From the NCBI RefSeq assembly GCF_022533585.1, contig NZ_CP092827.1, positions 4,256,001 through 4,320,000 on the forward strand: 64,000 nt of DNA. Reading direction: 5' to 3'. The first letter of the stretch is position 1. Every line of letters starts with the position of its first letter. This DNA is from Pseudomonas sp. LS.1a (GTDB taxonomy: Bacteria > Pseudomonadota > Gammaproteobacteria > Pseudomonadales > Pseudomonadaceae). Positions 35,701 through 52,700 of this stretch are shown here, piece by piece. The position numbers and the translations under genes are program-made. Under the pieces are notes generated by a model. That model did no database searches, was not told where the DNA came from, and worked only from the letters and a program-made list of their open reading frames with translations.

Positions 35701-38568
35701 GTCGACGGGTACTACGTAGCCCACCAGTTGCTTGCCACTGGCGCCATCCACCGCCAGCACCGCTACCTGGCGCACCGCAGGTTGTTCGAGCAAGCGTGCT
35801 TCGACCTCACCCAGTTCAATACGGAAACCGCGAATCTTCACCTGATGGTCGATACGCCCGATGTATTCGATGACCCCGTCGGTACGGTAACGGGCCAGGT
35901 CGCCCGAACGGTACAGGCGGCCACCGTTGTCATCGAAGGGGTTTGGCACGAAGCGCTCGGCGGTCAACCCGGGGCGACCGTGATAACCCCGCGCCAGGCC
36001 CGCCTGGCCAATCAGCATTTCACCTGTGCAGCCCGGCATGATCGGGTTCAATGCCGCATCGAGCAGGTACCACGACAGGTCGGGAATCACCTCGCCGATC
36101 GGGCTGCTGGCACCCTTTTGCAAGTCTTCGAGGGTGATCGGCCGGTAGGTCACGTGCACGGTTGTTTCGGTAATGCCGTACATGTTGATCAAGCGCGGCG
36201 TGCGGTCACCAAACACGTCGAACCAAGGCTTGAGGCTGCTCACCTCCAGGGCTTCGCCGCCAAACACCACGTATCGCAGGTTCAGGCCCTGGCCGGCCTT
36301 CGCCGCCTCGCAGGCTACCGGGACAAGCGGCTTGAAGGCTGATGGCGTCTGATTGAGTACGGTAACCTGCTCACGTACCAGCAAGGCATGGAAGTCTTCG
36401 CTGGAACGTGCCACATCCTTGGGCACGATGACCGCTCGGCCGCCATACAGCAACGCGCCATACAGCTCCCATACCGAGAAGTCGAAGGCGTAGGAGTGGA
36501 ACACCGTCCATACGTCACTGGCGTCGAAATGGAACCAGTGGCGGGTAGCTGCAAACAGGCGCACCACGTTCCGATGCGGCAGCAGCGTCCCTTTGGGCTT
36601 GCCGGTAGAGCCCGAGGTATAGATCACATAAGCCAGGTTGTCCGCGCTCACCTGGCAGGCAGGGTTGGCTTCGCTGTAGCCGGCCAACTCGGTATCGCCG
36701 TCCAGCATCAGTGTCTGCACGCCTGCCGGTACGGGTAGCGCGTCACGCAGGTGCTGCTGGGTCAGCAACAGGCGTATGCCGCTGTCCTCGAACAGGTAGC
36801 TGAGGCGGTCCTGTGGATACTCCGGGTCGAGTGGCACGTAGGCAGCGCCCGCCTTGAGAATGCCCAGCAGGCCGATGACCATCTCAAGGCTGCGCTCAAC
36901 GGCCAGGCCAACCAGCACATCCGGCCCGGCACCCAGCTCCAGCAGTTTGTGCGCCAACTGGTTTGCCCGTCGGTTGAGCTCGGCGTAACTCAGGGTCTGC
37001 TCGCGGCAGACCAGCGCCACCGCATTCGGAGCGGCTTGGACCTGGGCCTCGATCAGTTGATGAAGGGGCTGCTCGCCTGGGAAAAGCGTCAAGGCCGGGT
37101 TCCAGGCCTGCACGGTCTGATCCTGCTGCGCCAGGCTGACCAGCGGCAGATCGACTACGCGCTGCCCGGGCTGGCGCACGATCGCCTCCAGCAGGTTCAC
37201 CCAGTGTTGTGCCATCTGTTCGATGGTCGCGGCATCGAACAGGTCGGTCGCGTAACTCAGGGCAGCGCCGAGGCTGTGCTCGTATTCAAAGGTGTCCAGG
37301 GTCAGGTCGAACTTGGCCGTGTCGTGGTCCCAGGTCAACCCCTCCACCTGCAGCCCCGGCACGCTGCGCTGCTTGCCCTTGGCCTGCATCTGGTGGTTGT
37401 ACATCACCTGGAACAATGGGCTGTGGCTCAGGCTCCGTTCGGGCTGAAGGGCATCCACCAACTGCTCGAATGGCAGGTCCTGGTGGCTCTGCGCGCCCAG
37501 CGCACGCTGTTTGACCTGCGCCAGCAGGTCACTGAAGGTCATCTGCAGATCGAACTCGGCGCGCAATACCTGGGTATTGACGAAAAAGCCGATCAGCCGT
37601 TCGGTTTCCACCCGGTTGCGGTTGGCAACCGGGACCCCGACACGGATGTCCGACTGCCCGGAATAGCGGTGCAGCAGGGTCTGGAAACTGGCCAACAGCA
37701 ACATGAACAGTGTTGCGCCCTGACGCTGGGCCAACTGCCTGAGCGAATGCACCAGGGCCTCGGGCAGCCGAACCTCATGCCGGGCGCCTCGGTGGCTACT
37801 GGACACAGCACGGGGGCGATCGGTCGGTAATTCGAGCACTGGCTGCTCATCGCCAAGCTGTGCCTTCCAGTACGCCAGTTGCCGTTCCTGTTCGCCCGCT
37901 TCCATCCACTGGCGTTGCCAGATCGCATAGTCGGCATACTGGACCGGCAGCGTCGGCAGCTGCACCTCCTGGCCTTGGCTGTAACCCGCATACAGCTGCA
38001 TCAACTCATCGATCATCAGCGGCATCGACCAGCCATCGGACACGATGTGATGCATGGTCACGACCAGCACATGCTCGTTCTGGCCCAGGCGCAGCAACTT
38101 GCCCCGCAGCAGTGGCCCCTGCTGGAGATCGAACGGGCGGCGTGCCTCGGCTTCCACCTGCTCACGCACCTTGGTTTCGTCGGCGCATTGCAGCGTCTGG
38201 ATATCCAGCGCCAGAGTGTGTTCGGGGTGAATGACCTGTACGGCGCCCTGCCCTTCTTCGCTGAAGGTGGTGCGCAGGGTTTCGTGGCGGGCAATCAGCG
38301 CATCGAAACTGCGCTGCAACGCCTCGACATCCAAATGACCTTGCAGGCGCAAGGCCGCTGGTAGGTTATAGATCGATGCGGCAGGCTCCAGTTGCCAGAG
38401 AAACCATTGCCGCTGCTGGGCATAGGAGAGGGGCGGCGACGCTTCAGGCTCACGCTTGAAGATCGGGGTGACGCCATACAGGTTCACCCCCTGTTGCTTG
38501 AGCAAGGCTGCCAGGGCCTGGCGCTCTTTGGTGGACAGTAGCTTTACAGACTCAAGCAGCTCTTGCAC
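26737..38568 (-). CDS. Pyoverdine side-chain NRPS D: C-A(Thr)-T-E-C-A(Lys)-T-C-A(OHOrn)-T-TE
   Basis: Terminal synthetase, about 3943 residues and three modules. Module 1: C (HHIVSDGWS near 175), A with hand-read code DFWNVGMVHK (Thr), T (GGDSI near 1053), E (HHLVVDGVS near 1230). Module 2: DCL-type C (NHHILMDGWS near 1700), A code DGEDHGTVVK (Lys), T (GGDSI near 2566) but no E. Module 3: DCL-type C (RHHILMDGWS near 2780), A code DGECCGGVTK, similar to codes reported for N5-hydroxyornithine, T (GGDSL near 3628), then a type I thioesterase (GWSLGG near 3762, His in GHYDIL near 3920). A C-terminal OHOrn fits the cyclo-hydroxyornithine end of many pyoverdines. The GTG at 38568 has AGGAG nine bases upstream; a TTG at 38574 is too close to it. 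The AGGAG overlaps the NRPS C stop. Confidence 0.9.
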   Translation of the reverse strand: MQELLESVKLLSTKERQALAALLKQQGVNLYGVTPIFKREPEASPPLSYAQQRQWFLWQLEPAASIYNLPAALRLQGHLDVEALQRSFDALIARHETLRTTFSEEGQGAVQVIHPEHTLALDIQTLQCADETKVREQVEAEARRPFDLQQGPLLRGKLLRLGQNEHVLVVTMHHIVSDGWSMPLMIDELMQLYAGYSQGQEVQLPTLPVQYADYAIWQRQWMEAGEQERQLAYWKAQLGDEQPVLELPTDRPRAVSSSHRGARHEVRLPEALVHSLRQLAQRQGATLFMLLLASFQTLLHRYSGQSDIRVGVPVANRNRVETERLIGFFVNTQVLRAEFDLQMTFSDLLAQVKQRALGAQSHQDLPFEQLVDALQPERSLSHSPLFQVMYNHQMQAKGKQRSVPGLQVEGLTWDHDTAKFDLTLDTFEYEHSLGAALSYATDLFDAATIEQMAQHWVNLLEAIVRQPGQRVVDLPLVSLAQQDQTVQAWNPALTLFPGEQPLHQLIEAQVQAAPNAVALVCREQTLSYAELNRRANQLAHKLLELGAGPDVLVGLAVERSLEMVIGLLGILKAGAAYVPLDPEYPQDRLSYLFEDSGIRLLLTQQHLRDALPVPAGVQTLMLDGDTELAGYSEANPACQVSADNLAYVIYTSGSTGKPKGTLLPHRNVVRLFAATRHWFHFDASDVWTVFHSYAFDFSVWELYGALLYGGRAVIVPKDVARSSEDFHALLVREQVTVLNQTPSAFKPLVPVACEAAKAGQGLNLRYVVFGGEALEVSSLKPWFDVFGDRTPRLINMYGITETTVHVTYRPITLEDLQKGASSPIGEVIPDLSWYLLDAALNPIMPGCTGEMLIGQAGLARGYHGRPGLTAERFVPNPFDDNGGRLYRSGDLARYRTDGVIEYIGRIDHQVKIRGFRIELGEVEARLLEQPAVRQVAVLAVDGASGKQLVGYVVPVDAGLLQGAEQQAVLRDSLRAELKASLPEHMVPAHLLFLEQLPLTGNGKLDRKALPAPDASLLQGEYVAPQTELEQQIAAIWADVLKLEKVGLADNFFELGGDSIMSLQVVSRARQLDIQFTPKELFQHQTVQGLAAIARRNTGTAIDQGRVEGSMPLTPIQHWFFESDIVERHHWNQSVMLRASETLDEHHLQAALQSLVEHHDALRLQFVQEHGRWQASFGGAGQALLWRREVADAGALTSLANEAQCSLNLEHGPLLRAVLADLPDGSQRLLLVIHHLVVDGVSWRVLLEDLQLAYQALRRGELVQLQAKTTSFKAWAEQLRGHATSAALQAELGYWQAQLHGASDVLPCDRPQGSNLGRHATSVSTRLDRELTRKLLQDAPAAYRTQVNDLLLTALARVISRWTGNADVLVRLEGHGREDLFEGVDLSRTVGWFTSMYPVRLSPQAGMADSLKAIKEQLRAVPNKGLGYGLLRYQGDAEAQATLAALPRGEIVFNYLGQFDASFDEQAGLFEPAKEYPGSTCDEDASLGSLLALNGQVYGGELKLGWSFSREVFDEATVQHLADDYAQELALLIAHCSQPQHRGVTPSDFPLAFLTQAQLDNLPVQVEQVADLYPLSPMQQGMLFHTLYEQQSGDYINQMRVDVQGLDVERFHQAWQAAVNNHAILRSSFIWQGELEQAVQVVHKEVVQALVEHDWRGQSALEQALQTLAEGDRQAGFALDQAPLQRLTLVRTADDCHHLIYTNHHILMDGWSTSRLLGEVLQRYAGRQVTAQTAPYRDYIAWLQRQDAAAAEAFWKARLAPLGEPTRLSQAVRRGAPPQQGQGEHYQLFDREITQRIEGFARANRVTVNTLVQSAWLLLLQRYTGQPAVCFGATVAGRPADLPGVEEQIGLFINTLPVIGAPRSEQTVAEWVAQVQACNLAMREFEHTPLNEVQRWAGLGGESLFDSLLVFENYPVSQALQEGAPEGLRFGPVANLEQTNYPLTLAATLGETLSIQYSHNRANWDDVAIQRLAEHFGNLLRALVDDATTAIGELSLLGGAERQRVLHDWNPSAAITPSGMCAHQLFEAQARERPDALALVFGEEQLTYRELDLRTNRLAHLLVAHGVTANSLVGVAAERGLALAVALVAIHKAGAAYVPLDPDYPQDRLAYLIQDSGIGALLGDAEAMARMPVPAGLPCIDLQPGEQWLQAFSEQSLPCEVSLDSLAYVIYTSGSTGMPKGVAIAHQTLSVFCDVASVYSQLTPQDRVLQFATFSFDGFIEQFFPPLSRGACVVMRDQQLWDTDTFSEQVIRHGVTVADLPAAYWRLLALDRRAAHTYGRLKQIHVGGEAVALDGLQAWLEDGPVQVRLLNTYGPTEATVVATTYDCSRLAQVPGAQNGVPIGRALAGRVMRALDDGLSPTPIGVSGELYIGGDGCLARGYHQRPSLTAERFIPDPLAETPGARLYRTGDLGYFDEQGELAYRGRADHQVKVRGFRIELGEIEQHLQAHPRVRQAAVIAADHAGVKQLCGYVVPVDQTVESADLCAALKQALKASLPDYMVPTYLMLLERMPMTPSGKLDRKQLPGIDQAQAHSEHVAPRNALERQLADIWAGVLKVAQVGITDNFFELGGDSIISIQLVSRARQAGIRFTPKQLFQHQTVELLAGVAEVGVQVSDDQVTGSQPVSLAGLTQAQLDRLPVPVEQIDDIYPLSPMQQGMLFYSAQGGDAALYLNQTSVAVDGLDIERFAEAWKQVVARHDILRTGFWSDAQLTQPMQIVHRHAELSIRVLDWRDREVEAAALQALVDSDAEQAFDMSQAPLMRITLVRLDGQRMQLIWTRHHILMDGWSNSRLLGEVFQAYHGQALDTLVPRFGDYIRWLEAQPQAELEAFWTRKLAALESPTLLEQALLPRPDANLSGHAALYLHWDAQRTQRLRALAQRLRVTPNTLVQAAWLLLLQRYSGQQAVCFGATVAGRPANLPGVDNMLGLFINTLPVVQAPAAHWRVSDWLRQLQDYNLELRDHEHAALSNVQRWAGRPGQPLFDSIIVFENYPLDDRLHDSSDNALQFGAVTERGVTNYAMDLAVHLTDVLSVEFMYLRGSFSEAATAVIRGSFERLLEGMLDNPNAALGSLQMLTSGQVQQANERNLMVPGTADVPGLAQRIAEHARLQPDAPAVVCAGQQLSYAQLDQRANRLAHHLLALGARPETTVGIALERSVEVIVAFLAVMKTGAAYVPLDIDYPQERLQWIVEDSAMHLLLTNSALRERFTEVEQCVELDRLELAGLPASVPHVPVLDDNLAYLIYTSGSTGKPKGVAVSHGQIRMHCQAIVQLYEMDESTRELLFMSFAFDGAQERWLSTLSSGGCLVVRGNRLWTAEETWQVLHEQRIDIACFPPAYLQQLAEFGESQQQAAPPVRIYCFGGDAVPDALFELVKRSLRPQYLTNGYGPTETVVTPLLWKVSAMQSCQAVYAPIGDRVGLRTLHVLDQDLNPLPDGVAGELYIGGEGLARGYHQRAALTAERFVADPFADGARLYRTGDRVRRRADGTVDFIGRLDNQLKIRGFRIEPGEIEARLRNLAGVRDAVVVAREGATGKQLVGYVVSSSVVTTPAQLREALRAELPDYMVPAQLVLLDAMPLTPNGKIDRNALPAPDFVGQRLRLAPRNEVEQALAQIWQEVLSIEEVGMDDNFFELGGDSLRVLKMLSKVRGHSGLQLDLKLRDVMARPTIGELSGYSATEASLDPVLLLNTRIASGTPLFCLHAGFGTVFDYEPLARRLEGVCSVYGVQCRMLLDRTWQDESLQAMAIDYAQYIRQKQPEGPYRLVGWSLGGTLAVLVTQELERQGQAVALLGLVDSFVPNASHAEVVEDWKDDLQGFLSVLLGVPKQQLAVPAVAVGTDVQSLQGVIGQIRAAQAGQSRYADIDSAELAHTFVVAMRLKALSANLTSLPRTRALATCWWAGRDGDPAWTFETEGNHTVEAGHYDILRQPEVIEGLAMHWTMEDAMAD

Positions 38569-38580
38569 AGTCAAAATCTC

Positions 38581-41500
38581 CTAAGAAACCAGCTTTTCAA
38601 TTTCCTCCGTAGTTAGACGTTTCAGGGCCTCCAGGGATTTAGCCAGTTCATTCTGAACGGGGTCTACCTGTGGCATGAGCTGCTCAAGCTGCGCGCAGTA
38701 GTCGCCCAGATCGGGGTGTTCGAACAGCGCCTTCAGACTGACCGGCAGCCCGGCCTGTTCCTGGACCCGACTGGTTACCTGGGTTGCGATCAGCGAGTGC
38801 CCACCCAGCAGGAAGAAGTTGTCACCCAGGCCAACCCGTTCGACTTTCAGCACATCTGCCCAGATGGCGGCCACCTGCTGTTGCAAGGGAGTGCGCGGCG
38901 GCACATGGACTTCTTCCGACAGGCCAACGTCCGGGCGTGGCAGCGCCTTACGGTCCAGCTTGCCGTTTGGTGTCAGTGGAAGCTTGTCGAGCAGCAACAG
39001 GTAGGAAGGCACCATGTATTCCGGCAGGTGTTTCCTCAATGCAGCGCGCAGGTGGTCACGCAGGAACGATTGCGCAGCGGCATCGACCATCACGCCAGCA
39101 TCGGCAGGCACCACATAGGCCACCAGGTGCTGGCCAGCGGGCCCGTCAACGGCCATGACCACGGCTTCGCGCACAGCCTCCTGCTGCAGGCGCACCTCGA
39201 TCTCGCCCAGTTCGATGCGGAAGCCGCGGACTTTCACCTGATGGTCCACCCGGCCGACGTACTCCAGCACACCATCAGGCCGATAACGGGCCAGGTCACC
39301 GGTCCGGTAGATGCGCCCGCCCTGCGCATCGAAGGGGTTGGGAATGAAGCGCTCGGCGCTGAGCCCCGGGCGCCTCAGGTAACCACGGGCCAAACCGGCA
39401 CCGGCCAGGTACAACTCACCGACGACGCCCACCGGCACCGGTTGCAGTGCACCGCTCAACACGTAGGCAGCACTGTTGTGCAAAGGCCGGCCGATGTTGG
39501 CCTTACCACCGGCCGCCCTCAGCGTGCAGGTGGAATAGGTCGTGTCTTCGGACGGGCCATACAGGTCGTACACATCACTCACATGCTCCAGGTGGTAGAG
39601 GTCATCGACAATCGACTGCTTCAGTGCTTCACCACAGAGGTTGATGGTTTTGACCGATGGCGGAATGTTACCGGTTTCGCACAACTGCTTGATGGCCGAG
39701 GGCACGGTATTCACCAGCCGCACCCGGTCCTTGGCAGCCAGGTTCGGTAGCTCGAGGGCATTGGCAGCCAGCACCGCATAGCCACCGGCCGACAGGGTGA
39801 CGAACAGCTCCCAGACCGACAAGTCGAAGCAGATCGAGGTGGAGAACAGCACGCCACACAGGTCTGCCTGGCTGTAAACCGACAGCGACCAGCCGATCAG
39901 CGCCGCCACGCTGCGGTGCTCGACCTGCACGCCCTTGGGCTTGCCCGTCGAGCCTGATGTGTAGATGCAGTAGATAAGGTTGCGAGGGCTGGTCACACAG
40001 GTCAGCTCGGTGTCCGGGTAGCCTTCCAGCGACAGCTGGTCGAGCAGCAGCGTGCGCGACTGGAACTGCCCGGGCATTCGGGCAATCAGGCTGGTCTCCG
40101 ACAGCAGCAGGATCGCCTGGCTGTCTTCGAGCATGTATTCCAGGCGGTCCTGCGGGTATTCCGGGTCCAGCGGCACGTAGGCGCCACCCGCCTTGAGAAT
40201 AGCCAGCAGGCCGACGACCATTTCCAGGGTGCGCTGCATGGCGATGCCCACCAGCACATCCGGGCCAACCCCCTGTTCGCGTAGCTTGTGCGCCAACTGG
40301 TTGGCCCGGCGGTTGAGGGCGGCATAGCTCAGCGTCTGCTCGCCGAAGATCAGCGCCGGGGCATCCGGGGTTTTCGCCACTTGCGCCTCGAACAGCTGGT
40401 GGATGCAACTGGCATTCGGGTAGCTGGCCTGGGTAGCGTTCCAGTCTTCGATGATCTGCCGGTGCTCATTGGCGTCCAGCAGGGCCAGGTCTGCGATGCG
40501 CTGGGTGGGCTGCTCGACGATGGCCGTCAGCAGGTTCTGCCAGTGTCGGGCCAGGCTGCAGGCAGTCGAGGCATCGAACAGGTCGGTGGCATAGACCAGT
40601 GCAGCGCCGATACCGGTTTCGTGTTCGAAGGTTTCCAGGGTCAGGTCGAACTTGGCCGTGTGGTTGTCCCACGCCACAGCTTCCAGTTCCAGCCCCGGCA
40701 GACTGCGGCGCTCGCCCCTGGCCTGGGTCTGATGGTTGAACATCACCTGGAACAGCGGGCTGTGGTTAAGGCTGCGCTCTGGTTGCAGGGCCTCCACCAG
40801 TTGCTCGAACGGCAGGTCTTGATGGGCCTGAGCCTCGACCACACGCTGTTTGACCTGGCCCAGGAAATCCGTGAAGGTCATCTGCACGTCGAACTCGGCC
40901 CGCAGTATCTGAGTGTTGACGAACAGGCCGATCAGGCGTTCTGTTTCCACCCGGTTACGGTTGGCTACCGGCACGCCGACGCGGATATCAGCCTGCCCCG
41001 AATAGCGGTGCAACAGGATCTGGAAGCTGGCCAGCAGCAGCATGAACGGCGTTACGCCCTGTTGCTGGGCGAACTGCTTGAGCGCACGCGCCTGCTGTTC
41101 CTGCAGGTCAATAGCAAGCCGCCCTCCCTTGAGGCTGCTGACCGCTGGTCGGGGGCGGTCCATCGGCATTTCCAGTACCGTGTCCTCGCCACCCAGTCGC
41201 GCGGTCCAGTAGGCCAGTTGCCGTGCCTGCTCACCGGCCTCCATCCAGCTACGCTGCCAGATGGCGTAGTCGGTGTACTGGATGGGCAGCGCGGGCAGCT
41301 GCACATCACCGCCCTGGCTATAGGCCTCATACAGACGCATGAGTTCTTCCACCATCAACGACATGGACCAGCCATCGGCAATGATATGATGGAGGGTCAG
41401 CACCAGCACGTGCTCGTGCGTATCGCGCGCCAGCAGTTTTACCCTCAGCAGCGGCCCATGCTCCAGGTCGAAGCCTTGACGTGCCTCGTGCTCCACTTGC

Positions 41501-41925
41501 TCGCGCAAGGCCTCCTCGCCTGCCCCATTCAGCTGTTCATAGGTCACCGTCAACGCAAGGTGTGGGTGAACCACCTGCTGCACCTGCCCGTCCTGTTGGT
41601 GGAAGGTGGTACGCAGCGCATCGTGCCTGGCCAGCAGGCTGTCGAAGGCTCGCTGCAGGGCTGCCCGGTCCAGGCTCCCCTTGAACCGCAAGGCCGAGGA
41701 AATGTTATACACCGCGCTCGCCGGGTCCAGCTTCCATAGGAACCACTGGCGTAGCTGGGCGTAGGAAAGCGGCAGCTGCTCGAAGTCTCCGCGCACCTGC
41801 GGAATGGGCAGTTGCGCCAGGCTGCCGCCCTTGGATGCCAGCTTTTCCAGAAACAGCTTGCGCTGCTCGAGCGGCAGCCGAATGAAGCGGTGAACCAGAT
41901 CGGTGTTGCGGTTATCGGTGCTCAT
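38581..41925 (-). CDS. Pyoverdine side-chain NRPS C: C-A(Ala?)-T
   Basis: Single-module synthetase of 1114 residues: C domain (HHIIADGWS near 180, LCL-like), A domain (A3 motif [11 protein letters not shown] near 660, hand-read code DLWNNCLTYK) and T domain (LGGHSL near 1040), with a charged helical C-terminal tail ([18 protein letters not shown]) that may dock with the next protein. The code is closest to known Ala codes such as DLFNNALTYK; the Cys in the sixth position is unusual, so Ala is only a moderate prediction. The start ATG at 41925 is one base after the TGA of NRPS B, and GAGG within the end of that gene can serve as ribosome site. One-module NRPS proteins inside a pyoverdine operon may reflect module exchange. 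Confidence 0.9.
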   Translation of the reverse strand: MSTDNRNTDLVHRFIRLPLEQRKLFLEKLASKGGSLAQLPIPQVRGDFEQLPLSYAQLRQWFLWKLDPASAVYNISSALRFKGSLDRAALQRAFDSLLARHDALRTTFHQQDGQVQQVVHPHLALTVTYEQLNGAGEEALREQVEHEARQGFDLEHGPLLRVKLLARDTHEHVLVLTLHHIIADGWSMSLMVEELMRLYEAYSQGGDVQLPALPIQYTDYAIWQRSWMEAGEQARQLAYWTARLGGEDTVLEMPMDRPRPAVSSLKGGRLAIDLQEQQARALKQFAQQQGVTPFMLLLASFQILLHRYSGQADIRVGVPVANRNRVETERLIGLFVNTQILRAEFDVQMTFTDFLGQVKQRVVEAQAHQDLPFEQLVEALQPERSLNHSPLFQVMFNHQTQARGERRSLPGLELEAVAWDNHTAKFDLTLETFEHETGIGAALVYATDLFDASTACSLARHWQNLLTAIVEQPTQRIADLALLDANEHRQIIEDWNATQASYPNASCIHQLFEAQVAKTPDAPALIFGEQTLSYAALNRRANQLAHKLREQGVGPDVLVGIAMQRTLEMVVGLLAILKAGGAYVPLDPEYPQDRLEYMLEDSQAILLLSETSLIARMPGQFQSRTLLLDQLSLEGYPDTELTCVTSPRNLIYCIYTSGSTGKPKGVQVEHRSVAALIGWSLSVYSQADLCGVLFSTSICFDLSVWELFVTLSAGGYAVLAANALELPNLAAKDRVRLVNTVPSAIKQLCETGNIPPSVKTINLCGEALKQSIVDDLYHLEHVSDVYDLYGPSEDTTYSTCTLRAAGGKANIGRPLHNSAAYVLSGALQPVPVGVVGELYLAGAGLARGYLRRPGLSAERFIPNPFDAQGGRIYRTGDLARYRPDGVLEYVGRVDHQVKVRGFRIELGEIEVRLQQEAVREAVVMAVDGPAGQHLVAYVVPADAGVMVDAAAQSFLRDHLRAALRKHLPEYMVPSYLLLLDKLPLTPNGKLDRKALPRPDVGLSEEVHVPPRTPLQQQVAAIWADVLKVERVGLGDNFFLLGGHSLIATQVTSRVQEQAGLPVSLKALFEHPDLGDYCAQLEQLMPQVDPVQNELAKSLEALKRLTTEEIEKLVS

Positions 41926-41926
41926 C

Positions 41927-49750
<7,824 letters not shown>

Positions 49751-49751
49751 G

Positions 49752-52700
49752 TCAGGCCTCTGTGAATGCATTCATCATTTGTTCGATATCGCTCAGGCCG
49801 TCGTCGGAGAGCGACAGGCCCTGTTCGTCCAGCGCCTGGGCGAACGCGCGCAATTCGGGGTGGCTGAAGATCAGCCGCAGGGGGATGTCGAGCCCCAGCT
49901 CGACGTTGATCCGCGACACGGCCTGGGCCGCCAGCAAGGAGTGGCCGCCCAGTTCGAAGAAGTTGTCGTTCAGGCCGACCCGGGCAACGTTGAGCAACTG
50001 CGCCCAGATGCTCGCCAGCTGCTGTTGCCGCTCGGTCTGCGGCGCCTGGTAGTCATGCTGTGGCTGGTTCGGGTCGGGTAGCGGCAGGGCCTTGCGGTCG
50101 AGTTTGCCGCTGGGGGTCAGCGGCATGCTCGGCAGGGTCACCAGGTAGGCCGGGATCATGTAGTCCGGCAGCCTGGCCTTGAGGTACTGCTTCAGGGCCA
50201 GGCGCAGATCGCCGCGGTAGCCTTCGGCCGGCACCGCGTAGGCGCACAGCTGCTTGCCACTGGGCAGGTCGATGGCCAGCACGGTGGCTTCGCGTACGTC
50301 CGGGTGCGCCCGCAGGTACTGCTCGATCTCGCCCAGCTCGATACGGAAGCCGCGCACCTTCACCTGGTGGTCGACCCGGCCGCGATAGGCCAGCTGACCG
50401 TTTTCGTCATAACAGCCGAGGTCGCCGGTGCGGTACAGACGGCCACCACCAACCGGGTCGAACGGGTCGGGGATGAAACGCTCGGCGGTGAGTGACGGCC
50501 GCTGGTGATAACCGCGCGCCAGGCACCCTGCCCCGCCAATGAACAGCTCGCCGGGCACGCCTACCGGTGTCGGCGCCAGGCCGTCGTCCAAGGCATGCAA
50601 GGTACGCCCCGGCAAGGCACGGCCGATCGGCACGCCACCCTGGCTGACCTGCTCCACGGTCATCTGCGAGCAGTCGTAGGTGGTGGCGACCACGGTGGCT
50701 TCGGTCGGGCCGTAGGTGTTCAGCAGACGCACCGCTGGCGGGCCATCGGCCAGCCAGGCGCGCAGGGCATCTTCCGGCACCGCCTCACCCCCCACGTGAA
50801 TCTGTTTCAGCCGGCTATAGGCCTCGGGGGCTCGGCGCTCCAGCGCCAGCAGGCGCCAATAGGCCGCCGGCAGGTCGGCCACGGTCACGCCGTGGCGGTT
50901 GATCTCGTCCAGCAGGATGGCGGTATCCCACAGCCGCAGGTCGCGCAGCACCACACAGGCGCCCTGGGCCAGCGGCGGGAAGAACTGCTCGATGAAGCCG
51001 TCGAAACTGACGGTGGCGAACTGCAGCACTCGATCATCCGGGCTGAGGCGCGAATAGTCGCCGGCCACCTGGCAGAACACCGACAGGGCCTGGTGGTCGA
51101 TGGCCACGCCCTTGGGCATGCCGGTGGAGCCGGAGGTGTAGATGACATAGGCGAGGTTGTGCGGTGCAGCCAGGTTGGCCAGCGGCTCGGCGGGCCAGGC
51201 ATGCAGCCACTCGGTGCCCGGTTCCAGTACCACGCAGGGCAGTTGCTTGCCCGCTTGCAGGCGCTCACGCGAGGGCGCGTCGGCCAGCAGCAGGCCGATG
51301 TTGCTGTCCTCGACCATGTAGGCCAGACGCTCTTGCGGGTAGTCCGGGTCCAGCGGCACGTAAGCGCCACCTGCCTTGTGAATGGCGACCAGCGCCAGGG
51401 CCATGCCCAGGCCGCGCTCGACGGCCACGCCGACCAGGCAATCCGGCCCCACGCCCAGCGCCCGCAGGCGGTGGGCCAGCTGGTTGCTGCTGCGGTCCAG
51501 TTCGGCATAGGTCATCTGCTGGTCGTCGAAGATCAGCGCCAGCGCATCCGGCCGCTCACGCGCCTGGCGCTCCAGCAACTGGTGCGCGCACAAGCCGCTG
51601 CCAGCCAGGGGTGCCGGGTTCCAGCCGTAGGTCAGCTGCTGGCGTTCGACACTGCCGAGGAAGTCCAGCTCGGCAATGCAGCGCTGCGGTTCGGCGCAGA
51701 TGGCTTGCAGCAGTGCTTGCCAATGCCCGGCCATGCGCTCGATGCGTGCGGCATCGAACAGGTCGGTGGAATAGTTGAACGAAGCGGTTACGCCATCGGA
51801 GCGCTCCAGGGTGTTGAGCGAAATGTCGTACTGCGCGCCCGGCTCCTGCAGGTCCACTTCCTTGACCTGCAGGCCGTGCAAGGCATCGCTGGAAACCTGC
51901 TCGCCAAGGTCGCGCAGGTGGTTGTACAGCACCTGGAAGAACGGGTTCACGCCCTGGTCGCGCTCCGGGTACAGCGCTTCGGCTACCTCCAGGAACGGTA
52001 CATCCTTGTTGGCCTGGGCCTGCAAGGTGGTTTCCTTGATCGCCGCCAGCAACTGCGGGAACGGCTGGCTGCCATCGACACTGATGCGGGCCACCACCAC
52101 GTTGATGAAGAAGCCGATCAGCCCCTCCAGCTCCAGGCGATTGCGGTTGGTGACCGGCACGCCGATGTTGAGCGTGCCCTTGCGGCTGTAGCGCGACAGC
52201 ACGATGGCATACGCCGCCAGGAACACATGGAACAGCGTGGTGTTGGATGCCACCGCCAGTGCCCGCAGGCGCTCGGTGAGGGCCTGCGGCAGGCGCACGT
52301 CGAAGCGGCTGCCCTGGTAGCTTTTGACCTGTGGGCGAATGCGATCGGCGGGCAGTTCCAGCACTTCGAAGTCGTCTTCCAGGCGGGCCTTCCAGTAGCC
52401 GATCTGCGCCTGCATCTGCCCCTCGGCCAGCCACTTGCGCTGCCAGGCGGCGAAATCGGCGTACTGCACCGGCAGCGGCTCGAGGGTTTGCGCCTGGCCC
52501 GTGGCGGCGGCGTTGTAGGCGGCGGCGAACTCGCGCACCAGCAGGCTCATCGACCAGCCATCGGAAACGATATGGTGCAAGGTCAGCGACAGCAGGTGCT
52601 CCTGTGCATGCACCTTGAACAGCCGGGCACGCAGCAGCGGACCGCGCTCCAGGTCGAACGGCACGAAGGCTTCGGCTTCCAGCTTGCGCATCTGCGCGGC

